From Pseudomonas sp. Q11 (GTDB lineage: Bacteria > Pseudomonadota > Gammaproteobacteria > Pseudomonadales > Pseudomonadaceae), in contig NZ_JAKNQY010000011.1 of NCBI RefSeq assembly GCF_024494355.1, forward strand, positions 1 through 64,000: DNA of 64,000 nucleotides. The letters are read 5' to 3'. Within the stretch, counting starts at the first letter, position 1; every line of letters starts with the position of its first letter. The position numbers were made by a program, and so were the translations under genes. This document shows positions 18,297-25,860 of this stretch, piece by piece. Under the pieces are notes generated by a model. That model had not been told where the DNA came from, searched no databases, and worked only from the letters and a program-made list of their open reading frames with translations.

Positions 18297-19241
18297 TCAG
18301 TTGCTGGTCAGTTTCAGGTTGTCGGCGGCAGGCTTGCCATCGAAGGTGGTGACGCCTTCGAGCCAGCGCTGCTTGTCTTGCGGATGATCCTTGAGCCATT
18401 GCTTGGCCGATTCAAGTGGGTCCTTGTGATCCAGCAGCGGCTGCATCATCCGGCTCTCGTCCGCGGCGGTGAACGTCAGGTTAGTCAGCAGGCGGCTGAC
18501 GTTCGGGCACTGCTGGGCGTAGTCCGGGGCGGTGACGGTCCACACGGTGGCCATGCCTTCGTTCGGGCCGAGGGCGTCTTCGCTGCCGCTCAGGTAGGTC
18601 ATTTGCACGTTGACGTTCATCGGGTGCGGCGCCCAGCCGAAGAACACCACGGCTTGATTGCGTCGCACGGCGCGGTCCACCGCCGCGAGCATGCCGGCCT
18701 CGCTGGACTCCACCAACTGGAACTTGCCCAGGCCGAACTGGTTTTTGCTGATCATCGCCTTGATCTGGGTATTGGCGCCGGAGCCAGGCTCGATACCGTA
18801 GATCTTGCCGCCCAGTTCTTTCTCGAATTTGGCGATGTCGGCGAAAGTCTTCAGGCCCTTGTCGGCCAGATAAGTCGGCACGGCCAAGGTGGCGCGGGCG
18901 TCCTTGAGGTTGGGTTGTTCCAGGACCTTGACCTGTTTGGCCTCGACGAACGGGGTGATGGTCTGGGTCATCAGCGGGTTCCAATAGCCCAGGAACATAT
19001 CCAGGCGCTGGTCGCGGATGCCGGCGAAGATGATTTGCTGGGAGGCGCTGGTCTGTTTGGTCTTGTAGCCGAGGCCATCGAGCAACACTTGGGTCATGGC
19101 GCTGGTGGCGATGACATCGGTCCAGTTGACCACGCCCAGGCGCACGTTCTGGCACGCGGCGGGATCGGCCGCCATCGCAGCGGAACTCAGGAAAGTGGTA
19201 GTGCTGAGTGCAAGAACGCAGGAGCTGATCAGTCGTTTCAT
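18297..19241 (-). CDS. caiX: Carnitine-binding periplasmic protein CaiX
   Basis: 314-residue OpuAC-type binding protein with a signal peptide (MKRLISSCVLALSTTTFLSS ending AMA). It is closely similar in layout to ChoX (YGIEPGSGAN and FFGWAPHPMN motifs), so the two are paralogues. In P. aeruginosa CaiX binds carnitine and uses the choline permease and ATPase as its core transporter; no separate permease is encoded here, which fits. It is first in the carnitine operon, divergent from cdhR. Confidence 0.9.
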   Translation of the reverse strand: MKRLISSCVLALSTTTFLSSAAMAADPAACQNVRLGVVNWTDVIATSAMTQVLLDGLGYKTKQTSASQQIIFAGIRDQRLDMFLGYWNPLMTQTITPFVEAKQVKVLEQPNLKDARATLAVPTYLADKGLKTFADIAKFEKELGGKIYGIEPGSGANTQIKAMISKNQFGLGKFQLVESSEAGMLAAVDRAVRRNQAVVFFGWAPHPMNVNVQMTYLSGSEDALGPNEGMATVWTVTAPDYAQQCPNVSRLLTNLTFTAADESRMMQPLLDHKDPLESAKQWLKDHPQDKQRWLEGVTTFDGKPAADNLKLTSN

Positions 19242-19410
19242 GTCGGGTTCCTCGGCAGCTTATTGTTATGGGTTCCGGCATCTGCGCACCGGTGATGCCA
19301 AGTTACGCAGCCGGGCCCTTTGCAAAGCGCACAGCGGCGACTCACTCTTGCACTGCAGCGACCTGTGGCGTATCAAGGACCGCACGCTACCCGCCAACCG
19401 AGTGCGCTAC

Positions 19411-20370
19411 ATGTCCCAGGATTTCTACTTCTTGTTGATGCCGGGTTTTTCGGCCATCGGTTTCATTTCGGCCATCGAACCGTTGCGGGTCGCCAACCGC
19501 TTTCGCGGTGAGCTGTACCGCTGGCATGTGTTGAGCGCCGATGGCGGGGCGGTGCTGGCAAGCAATGGCATGTCGGTCAACGCCGATGCCGCGCTGGAGC
19601 CGTTGAAGAAGGGCGCGACCCTCTGGGTGGTGGCGGGGTTCGAACCGCTCAAGTTCGTGACCCCGGCGTTGGAGCGCTGGCTGCATCGGCTGGACAACGA
19701 AGGCGTGACCCTGGGCGGTATCGACACCGGCAGTGTGGTCCTGGCCGAGACGGGGCTGCTGGAAGGGCATCGGGTGACCTTGCATTGGGAAGCGATCGAG
19801 GCGTTCAAGGAGTCTTATCCACAACTGAGTGTGACCCAGGAACTGTTCGAAATTGACCGTCGCCGCATCACTTGCGCCGGTGGCACCGCGTCCATCGACC
19901 TGATGCTGGACCTGATCGGCCAGGCCCATGGCCCGCAACTGGCGATTGAGGTCAGCGAACAATTCGTGCTCGGCCGCATCCGCCCGCGCAAAGACCACCA
20001 GCGCATGGAAATCGCCAACCGCTATGGCATTCGCAACAAGAAACTGGTGCACGTCATCGGTGAGATGGAAACCCACAGTGAACCGCCCCTGAGCACCTTG
20101 GCGCTGGCCGAGTCGATCAAGGTCACTCGTCGCCAGCTCGAACGCCTGTTCCGCCTGCACCTGAACGACACCCCGAGCAATTTCTACCTGCGCCTGCGCC
20201 TGGAGAAGGCCCGGCAGTTGCTACGCCAGACCGACATGAGTGTGCTGGAGGTGAGCATCGCCTGCGGTTTCGAATCACCGTCGTACTTCACCCGCAGTTA
20301 TCGGGCGAGGTTTGAACGGTGCCCGCGGGAAGATCGGCGGCGCCAGGGGGATGGGCGAGAGGTGGTTTGA
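19411..20370 (+). CDS. cdhR: Carnitine-responsive AraC-family activator CdhR
   Basis: 319-residue regulator with the same GATase1-plus-AraC architecture as GbdR: YFLLMPGFSAIGFISAIEPL at the N-terminus, GGIDTGSVVLAETGLL in the amidotransferase-like fold, then TRRQLERLFRLHL and VLEVSIACGFESPSYFTRSY in the HTH part. It activates caiX-cdhCAB in response to carnitine in P. aeruginosa. The start MSQDFYF is chosen by alignment with that architecture; the ribosome-binding site is weak. The 169-bp gap to caiX should contain its operator. Confidence 0.91.
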   Translation: MSQDFYFLLMPGFSAIGFISAIEPLRVANRFRGELYRWHVLSADGGAVLASNGMSVNADAALEPLKKGATLWVVAGFEPLKFVTPALERWLHRLDNEGVTLGGIDTGSVVLAETGLLEGHRVTLHWEAIEAFKESYPQLSVTQELFEIDRRRITCAGGTASIDLMLDLIGQAHGPQLAIEVSEQFVLGRIRPRKDHQRMEIANRYGIRNKKLVHVIGEMETHSEPPLSTLALAESIKVTRRQLERLFRLHLNDTPSNFYLRLRLEKARQLLRQTDMSVLEVSIACGFESPSYFTRSYRARFERCPREDRRRQGDGREVV

Positions 20371-20375
20371 CAGGC

Positions 20376-20436
20376 TTTTATACTCAATTATACTCGCGAC
20401 TATAAATTATACCTGTCGCCATAATTGAGTATAAAA
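20376..20436. promoter_or_regulatory. 16-bp perfect inverted repeat before the ATPase gene
   Basis: TTTTATACTCAATTAT (20376-20391) and ATAATTGAGTATAAAA (20421-20436) are exact complements with a 29-bp spacer. The right arm ends 2 bp before the next ATG. The arms are AT-rich against a GC-rich background. It could be an autoregulatory operator, or part of a terminator of cdhR. Confidence 0.65.
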
Positions 20437-20438
20437 CC

Positions 20439-21611
20439 ATGTCCAAGCACTCCGGTTTTGTCTTTCGGCGCCCCGATCTGGCCCGCAATATTGTCGATGG
20501 GCTGGTCGGCGCCGGGATCCAGGATTACACCTCAGGCCTGTTCCTGGCCGCCCCGAGACGTACCGGGAAAAGTACGTTTCTGCGCGAAGACTTGATTCCC
20601 GAATGCGAGGCGCGTGGCTGGCTCGCTGTTTACGTCGACCTGTGGGCCAACAAGGAAAAAGACCCTGCCGACCTGATTGCCTCGGTCATCGCCGCAGCGC
20701 TGGTGCCTTATGAAAAAGGCATTCGCAAGCTGGCCAAGTCCATGGGCATCGACAAACTCAGCTTCTTGCGCACGTTGTCCTGGGATTTCAGCCTGCCGCA
20801 ACTGCCCGAAGGTGCGACGCTGACCCAGGCGCTGGAGTTATTGCACAGCGCTGCCGATAAAACCGTGGTGCTGGTGATCGACGAAGCCCAGCATGCGTTG
20901 ACCACCGAGGCCGGGGTCAATGCAATGTTCGGCCTCAAGGCCGCCCGCGATCAGCTCAACCAGGGGCGTGAAGACGCTACCAGCGGCCTGCGCCTGGTGT
21001 TCACCGGCTCCAATCGCGACAAGCTCGCTCACCTGGTACTCAGCCGTAATCAACCCTTCTATGGTTCCAGCATCACGCCATTCCCACTGCTGGGCAAAGA
21101 GTTCACCAAAGCCTATGCCGCCCATTTGAACGCGCATCTGGCCCAAACCAACCAGTTCAATGCTGATGACCTCGACCAGGCGTTTGAGCTGGTCGGGCGC
21201 CGCCCTGAAATGTTGCGCAGCGTCGTTGGCGAAATTGCCCTGGAGCTGGGTGAGGCGAGCCATTTGGGCGAATTGCTGCGTAACAGCGCCCAAATGCTGC
21301 GCGCCGGCGTCTGGACCGAATTTGAAAGCGCCTGGAACGCCCTGACAGTGCCGCAGCGGGCAGTGTTGCAGGTCATGGCCGAACGCTCGCAAAACAACGA
21401 ACCCTTCGCGCCCTTCACCGATTCAACGCTGGAGGCTGTGGGCAAGGTGCTCAGGATGATGGGAAGCGAAGTTGTGCCCGGCACGCAGACCATCCAATCC
21501 TGCATCGACGCTCTGCGTGAAAAGGAGCTGGTGTGGAAGTCCAATCGCGGCGGTTATGCGCTGGAGGACAAGGCTTTTGCAGACTGGTTGAAGGGGTATC
21601 GCAAGCAGTAG
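20439..21611 (+). CDS. P-loop AAA ATPase with C-terminal winged helix, function unknown
   Basis: 390-residue cytoplasmic ATPase. Walker A is APRRTGKSTFLRED (about residues 38-51), Walker B is VVLVIDEAQHAL, and a sensor-like RLVFTGSNRDKLAHLV follows; the last ~90 residues look like a winged-helix domain. The layout resembles ORC/Cdc6- or STAND-related ATPases with a DNA-binding tail. There is no Shine-Dalgarno sequence: the ATG sits 2 bp after an AT-rich inverted repeat, suggesting leaderless or tightly self-regulated expression. It stands alone between cdhR and DUF3010. Transcription regulator, defence factor and mobile-element maintenance are all possible. Confidence 0.75.
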   Translation: MSKHSGFVFRRPDLARNIVDGLVGAGIQDYTSGLFLAAPRRTGKSTFLREDLIPECEARGWLAVYVDLWANKEKDPADLIASVIAAALVPYEKGIRKLAKSMGIDKLSFLRTLSWDFSLPQLPEGATLTQALELLHSAADKTVVLVIDEAQHALTTEAGVNAMFGLKAARDQLNQGREDATSGLRLVFTGSNRDKLAHLVLSRNQPFYGSSITPFPLLGKEFTKAYAAHLNAHLAQTNQFNADDLDQAFELVGRRPEMLRSVVGEIALELGEASHLGELLRNSAQMLRAGVWTEFESAWNALTVPQRAVLQVMAERSQNNEPFAPFTDSTLEAVGKVLRMMGSEVVPGTQTIQSCIDALREKELVWKSNRGGYALEDKAFADWLKGYRKQ

Positions 21612-21671
21612 GGGGGATTCTGATCCAGTGTGCCGTCGAGCATTGACCATTGAGCTATGTGGCGAGGGGAT

Positions 21672-21762
21672 CTTGTGGGAGCAAAGCTTGCTCGCGAAAC
21701 AGCCGGCTCGGTTTCTAAAGGACTGCGCCGCTTCCATCGCGGGCAAGCCTTGCTCCCACAAA
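21672..21762. repeat. Inverted REP pair
   Basis: TGTGGGAGCAAAGCTTGCTCGCGA (from about 21674) and ATCGCGGGCAAGCCTTGCTCCCACA (from about 21736), between the convergent ATPase and DUF3010 genes. Confidence 0.8.
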
Positions 21763-21802
21763 AAATCCCATTACCACCGGTACTGTGTCCGCCTGGAAGG
21801 GT

Positions 21803-22219
21803 CTATTTCTTCATCAGCGCCGAGCAGGCCGCCTTGTAGGCCTCATGCTGATACTTGTTCAGCGTCGCGGGCAATGCGAAGTCGTGTTTCTTGTTCTGCG
21901 CATTGATGGTCTGCGGCGACAGCAGCGTCACCTCGCAACCATCGAGCAACTGGAAAACCCCTTCGATCTTGAACGTCGTCGGGCCGCCGGCGAACTCGCC
22001 TTTCTTGCTGCGCTTCTTGATGGCAATGCGTTCGATGCCGTTGTCCGTCACGAACGCCCGGACCTGGGCAGCGAAAGCCTTGACGTTGGCGGCTTCGTCA
22101 TCGTCGTCCAGGGCGATTTTCTTGGTGTTCAGCGGGACGTGACTCAGCGCCTGTTGATCCAGCGAGGCAACGGCGATGATCGCTTCGCTGCCTTTGATTT
22201 CGATGCCGCACGTTTTCAT
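21803..22219 (-). CDS. DUF3010 family protein
   Basis: 138-residue protein beginning MKTCGIEIKGSEAIIAVASL, with a KKRSKKGEFAGGPTTFKIEG core, which I recognise as the DUF3010 family, a small RNase H-like fold by appearance. No function is established to my knowledge. It lies 32 bp downstream of the antitoxin gene on the same strand. Confidence 0.8.
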   Translation of the reverse strand: MKTCGIEIKGSEAIIAVASLDQQALSHVPLNTKKIALDDDDEAANVKAFAAQVRAFVTDNGIERIAIKKRSKKGEFAGGPTTFKIEGVFQLLDGCEVTLLSPQTINAQNKKHDFALPATLNKYQHEAYKAACSALMKK

Positions 22220-22251
22220 GTGAATCCTTTTGCTGGAGGGTGGCGTGCAGC

Positions 22252-22575
22252 TTACAGCTCCAACTGGTCAGCATGGATACCAAAGGCCGCAGCAATTTTT
22301 TCGCGGGTGGCTCGGCGAGGCTTGGCGACTGACTCTTGTTGGGCAAACGCCGGTTGAGAAATACCCAGGCGCCTGGCGACTTCATCTTGAGTCAGGTTCA
22401 GGTGTTCGCGCCAGGCACGAATGGGCGTGGCGCCGTCGACAATGCTGCTGACGACTTCATGGGGAATCAGATCGGGTTCCAGTTTCTGCGCGACGTATTG
22501 GGCATATGGAATGACCACAAATGCCGGATGCCCGTCTGCGTCATTGATGATCTGGATATCAGTAGGTACGTTCAT
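22252..22575 (-). CDS. Xre-type antitoxin
   Basis: 107-residue antitoxin. The N-terminal ~40 residues (IQIINDADGHPAFVVIPYAQY) resemble an antitoxin strand/helix region, and the C-terminal half is an Xre/HigA helix-turn-helix: REHLNLTQDEVARRLGISQP. It overlaps the toxin gene by 17 bp and follows it, the reverse of the usual order but typical of higBA-like modules. It is expected to neutralise the toxin and repress the promoter. Confidence 0.85.
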   Translation of the reverse strand: MNVPTDIQIINDADGHPAFVVIPYAQYVAQKLEPDLIPHEVVSSIVDGATPIRAWREHLNLTQDEVARRLGISQPAFAQQESVAKPRRATREKIAAAFGIHADQLEL

Positions 22576-22813
22576 CGCGTTTCCTGACCTCTTGAATGCT
22601 GACGATCTTGATCGCCCCGTCCCAATCGAACATGACTCGATAACGGCCTACCCGAAGGCGATAGGCGTAGTCATGGCCGACAAGCGCTTTGACATTCGCC
22701 GCGTCGGGCATCTGGGCGAGCGCCGTAACGGCGTCCCGAACCTGAGCCTGGTGGGCAGAATGCAATTTCAGAAGCTGCTTAACGGCTTTTCTGGCCCATT
22801 GGATGGTGTTCAT
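22559..22813 (-). CDS. RelE/ParE-family toxin
   Basis: 84-residue toxin with the RelE/ParE fold signature YRLRVGRYRVMFDWDGAIKIVSI followed by the C-terminal RKRDERTY. Members cleave ribosome-bound mRNA or inhibit gyrase; the Arg-rich strand and terminal Tyr favour an RNase of RelE/HigB type. MNTIQWARK is taken as the start although the ribosome-binding site is poor; longer in-frame starts run through the operator. Confidence 0.85.
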   Translation of the reverse strand: MNTIQWARKAVKQLLKLHSAHQAQVRDAVTALAQMPDAANVKALVGHDYAYRLRVGRYRVMFDWDGAIKIVSIQEVRKRDERTY

Positions 22814-22819
22814 GGAAGG

Positions 22820-22859
22820 ATATAAGTCTTTTATAAGATTTGCGAATCCTGACTTATAT
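22820..22859 (-). promoter_or_regulatory. Inverted repeat operator of the toxin-antitoxin pair
   Basis: ATATAAGTC (22820-22828) and GACTTATAT (22851-22859) are exact complements 22 bp apart, just upstream of the toxin start, in an AT-rich block. This is where an antitoxin autorepressor would bind. Confidence 0.6.
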
Positions 22860-23007
22860 TTTCTCCTGGGCCAATGTGTGAGAAGTGTCTGGATATTGCC
22901 CTGGAGAGTGGAGAGCCCCTTCGGTTGCAGGAGCGAGGGTTGCCTGTCGGCCGAGGAGCAGTCCGTTGCTCCTATCTTCCTTGGTCCTGCTAGTTGAGGT
23001 GGGTGCC

Positions 23008-23469
23008 TCAAAGCGTGAAGTTATCGCGTCCCTTGATTGAAAAGTTGCCCTGGATAACGCTCCCCGCAGGCCCGAAAGTGAAATTGCCGATGTAGGTTTC
23101 TTGCTGATGATCGAAGATTACCGAGACGGAGCCATTGTCGGCATCGTTGGTCTGGAAGCGTGTCTGGCCGTTTTCCGCCCACATTTTCCAGTAGGTGACG
23201 TGCACCTTTTGCTCTCCGATAATCAGGGTTTCGTGGGTGACATCGGCGTTGAAAACCATTTCGATCCCGCGAATGACCCGCTCAGGCGCCGCGTTGTCCG
23301 GCATCTGGACGGCGGAAAGCGTCAGACGTAGCTGTCGGTCCGTCGTGTAGTAGTCGTAAGCAAAGTTCAGCGTATCGGTGACGAAAGAGGTGTCGTCCTC
23401 TATCTGCGCGGTAACGCTGCCGGATGATGGATTGGTCTGGGTCTGGGGAAGAGTGTGTTGAGTCAACAT
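23008..23469 (-). CDS. Hypothetical protein preceded by the CTGTCA palindrome
   Basis: 153-residue soluble protein (MLTQHTLPQTQTNPSSG...), rich in beta-strand-like sequence, with no signal peptide and no family I recognise. AAGGAGCCGCC precedes the ATG. A CTGTCAGAGTTGACAG palindrome lies about 90 bp upstream, the same site found before the cold-shock genes at 54-57 kb, so it may share their control. Confidence 0.7.
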   Translation of the reverse strand: MLTQHTLPQTQTNPSSGSVTAQIEDDTSFVTDTLNFAYDYYTTDRQLRLTLSAVQMPDNAAPERVIRGIEMVFNADVTHETLIIGEQKVHVTYWKMWAENGQTRFQTNDADNGSVSVIFDHQQETYIGNFTFGPAGSVIQGNFSIKGRDNFTL

Positions 23470-23557
23470 GGCGGCTCCTTGAATCCCTGGAAGAGAATTG
23501 CTATGACCCCGCCAAGGGGTACGAGCCGACAATAAACCCGCGTTCCAGCACCGTAAA

Positions 23558-23573
23558 CTGTCAGAGTTGACAG
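23558..23573. promoter_or_regulatory. CTGTCAGAGTTGACAG palindrome (copy 1)
   Basis: Near-perfect 16-bp palindrome, 89 bp upstream of the hypothetical gene start. Five more copies lie at 54950, 55766, 56464, 57038 and 57200. Confidence 0.6.
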
Positions 23574-23621
23574 GTCCAAGCCCGAAGGGGCCGGTTTGAA
23601 GCGGGCATACCTCAACAATCG

Positions 23622-24023
23622 TTATTCCTGCCCAATCGACTCCAAAAACTCCGACCGGTCATCGCTCACCTGGGCCATGCAGTCGTTTTCGGCGATTTTG
23701 TAGGCTTCGCTGCCGGGTTTGGCCGGGAAGGCGGCGATGGCGCAGTCGGCGTCGCGTTGTTTTTGCCACAGTTGCTGGGCAACTCTGACTTTGCTGGTGA
23801 TGTCGTTGAATTGGGCCTTGTCGTCGGCGTAGAGGGTTTGCAGGCGCTCAAAGAGGCTCTGCAGGTTGTCGGCGAGCAGTTGTTCGGCGGCGGCTTTGCC
23901 GTAGGCCGAGCAGGAGAGGGTCTGGACGTCGTTTTCCACGGCATCGCACGGGTTGTGTTCGGTGTCTTCGGTCGCGTGGGCGACGGTGCTGATCAGGGCC
24001 AAAGCCAGGATGATTGATTTCAT
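23622..24023 (-). CDS. LprI/DUF1311-like secreted protein
   Basis: 133-residue protein with a signal peptide (MKSIILALALISTVAHA). The mature part has paired cysteines (NPCDAVE, LSCSAYGK, DCAIAAF, NDCMAQ) and a charged helical middle, as in LprI-type lysozyme-inhibitor-like proteins (DUF1311). Likely periplasmic. The start MKSIIL is set by the signal peptide. It stands alone and is divergent from the dimethylglycine operon. Confidence 0.75.
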   Translation of the reverse strand: MKSIILALALISTVAHATEDTEHNPCDAVENDVQTLSCSAYGKAAAEQLLADNLQSLFERLQTLYADDKAQFNDITSKVRVAQQLWQKQRDADCAIAAFPAKPGSEAYKIAENDCMAQVSDDRSEFLESIGQE

Positions 24024-24258
24024 TGCGTTGCCGCTCGAGTCCAGTGAAAGCCAGTGATGCGGCGGATTCTGGCGCAAGCGTCGGGTAAAGAACAGACGGG
24101 CAGGGTGGCCCACTCATAGCCCTTTGTCGTGGATTGACGCTTTCGGCAATTCCCCTGTCGTTTTTGCACCCGGTCGCCAATGCACCGAGGCATATGCTGG
24201 CCCCAAAGCGCCGGCACACGATTCGGCGCATGAATCGCTGACAAAAGGGGACTGCCTG

Positions 24259-25236
24259 ATGAGCCCAGCCGAATTGCACGCCGACAGCATCGTTATCGAC
24301 GGGCTGATCATTGCCAAGTGGAACCGTGACCTGTTCGAAGACATGCGCAAGGGCGGCCTGACCGCCGCCAACTGCACGGTGTCGGTGTGGGAAGGTTTTC
24401 AGGCCACCATCAACAACATTGCGGCCAGCCAGAAACTGATCCGCGAAAACAGCGATCTGGTGATCCCGGTCAAAACCACCGCCGATATTCAGCGCGCCAA
24501 GGCTCAGGGCAAGACCGGCATCATCTTCGGCTTCCAGAACGCCCACGCTTTCGAAGACCAGCTCGGCTACGTCGAGATCTTCAAGCAGCTCGGCGTTGGC
24601 GTGGTGCAGATGTGCTACAACACCCAGAATCTGGTGGGCACCGGCTGCTACGAGCGCGACGGCGGCCTGTCGGGCTTTGGTCGCGAAATCGTCGCCGAGA
24701 TGAACCGGGTCGGCATCATGTGCGACCTGTCCCACGTTGGCTCCAAAACCTCGGAAGAGGTCATCCTCGAATCGAAGAAACCGGTCTGCTACTCCCACTG
24801 CCTGCCGTCCGGCCTGAAAGAACACCCGCGCAACAAGTCCGATGAAGAACTGAAGTTCATCGCCGACCACGGTGGTTTTGTCGGCGTGACCATGTTCGCG
24901 CCGTTCCTGGCCAAGGGCATCGATTCGACCATTGACGATTACGCCGAGGCCATCGAATACACCATGAACATCGTCGGTGAGGACGCCATCGGCATCGGCA
25001 CTGACTTTACTCAGGGTCACGGTCAGGATTTCTTCGAAATGCTCACCCACGACAAGGGTTATGCCCGTCGTCTGACCAGCTTCGGCAAGATCATCAACCC
25101 CCTGGGCATCCGCACCGTGGGCGAGTTCCCGAACCTCACCGAGACGCTGCTCAAGCGCGGCCATCCAGAGCGGGTGGTGCGCAAGATCATGGGCGAGAAC
25201 TGGGTCAATGTCCTGAAAGACGTCTGGGGCGAATAA
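24259..25236 (+). CDS. Membrane-dipeptidase family protein, first gene of the dgc operon
   Basis: 325-residue renal-dipeptidase-type (peptidase M19) metalloenzyme; GVTMFAPFL and GIGTDFTQGHG are family motifs, and CDLSHVGSKTSEE with SHCLPSGL supplies metal-ligand histidines. There is no signal peptide, so it is probably cytoplasmic. Its substrate in betaine catabolism is unknown, but a homologue is the first gene of the dimethylglycine operon in P. aeruginosa. The 235-bp upstream region has GTCG words at 24126, 24157 and 24173 that may be GbdR sites. Confidence 0.85.
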   Translation: MSPAELHADSIVIDGLIIAKWNRDLFEDMRKGGLTAANCTVSVWEGFQATINNIAASQKLIRENSDLVIPVKTTADIQRAKAQGKTGIIFGFQNAHAFEDQLGYVEIFKQLGVGVVQMCYNTQNLVGTGCYERDGGLSGFGREIVAEMNRVGIMCDLSHVGSKTSEEVILESKKPVCYSHCLPSGLKEHPRNKSDEELKFIADHGGFVGVTMFAPFLAKGIDSTIDDYAEAIEYTMNIVGEDAIGIGTDFTQGHGQDFFEMLTHDKGYARRLTSFGKIINPLGIRTVGEFPNLTETLLKRGHPERVVRKIMGENWVNVLKDVWGE

Positions 25237-25314
25237 AGCCGCCGCACCACTGAATCCTCTACCTGCGGTCATTTGCGCCGCAGGCATACCACGAATTTCC
25301 GGAGTTAAGTTTCC

Positions 25315-25845
25315 ATGGCCAAAATCGCCCCTCAATTGCCTATCGAAGTCGACAGTGAAACCGGTATCTGGACCTCAGACGCCCTGCCGATGCTCTACGT
25401 GCCGCGCCACTTTTTCGTCAATAACCACATGGGCATCGAAGAAGTGTTGGGCGCCGACGCCTACGCCGAGATTCTCTACAAGGCGGGCTACAAATCCGCC
25501 TGGCACTGGTGTGAAAAAGAAGCCGAATGCCACGGCCTGGAAGGCGTCGCCGTATTCGAGCACTACATGAAACGTCTGTCCCAGCGCGGTTGGGGCTTGT
25601 TCAAGATCCAGGACATCGACCTGGAAAAAGGCACCGCCAGCGTCAAGCTGGAACACTCGGCGTTCGTCTATGTGTACGGCAAGGTCGGGCGTAAGGTCGA
25701 CTACATGTTCACTGGCTGGTTCGCCGGTGCCATGGACCAGATTCTCGCCGCCCGTGGCAGTTCGATCCGCACCGTGGCCGAGCAGGTCTACGGCGGTTCC
25801 GAAGAAGGCCACGACGACGGCCTGTTCATCGTCAAGCCGTTGTAA
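25315..25845 (+). CDS. DUF5943-like protein of the dgc operon
   Basis: 176-residue cytoplasmic protein (MAKIAPQLPIEVDSETGIW...) ending ...GHDDGLFIVKPL. The middle has CEKEAECHGLEG and VYGKVGRKVDYMFTGWFAGA, resembling the V4R/4-vinyl-reductase-like small-ligand fold (DUF5943). It lies 15 bp before dgcA and is conserved there in Pseudomonas. No role is established; a chaperone or accessory role for DgcA is a guess. Confidence 0.8.
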   Translation: MAKIAPQLPIEVDSETGIWTSDALPMLYVPRHFFVNNHMGIEEVLGADAYAEILYKAGYKSAWHWCEKEAECHGLEGVAVFEHYMKRLSQRGWGLFKIQDIDLEKGTASVKLEHSAFVYVYGKVGRKVDYMFTGWFAGAMDQILAARGSSIRTVAEQVYGGSEEGHDDGLFIVKPL

Positions 25846-25860
25846 GTCGAGGATCGCGCC

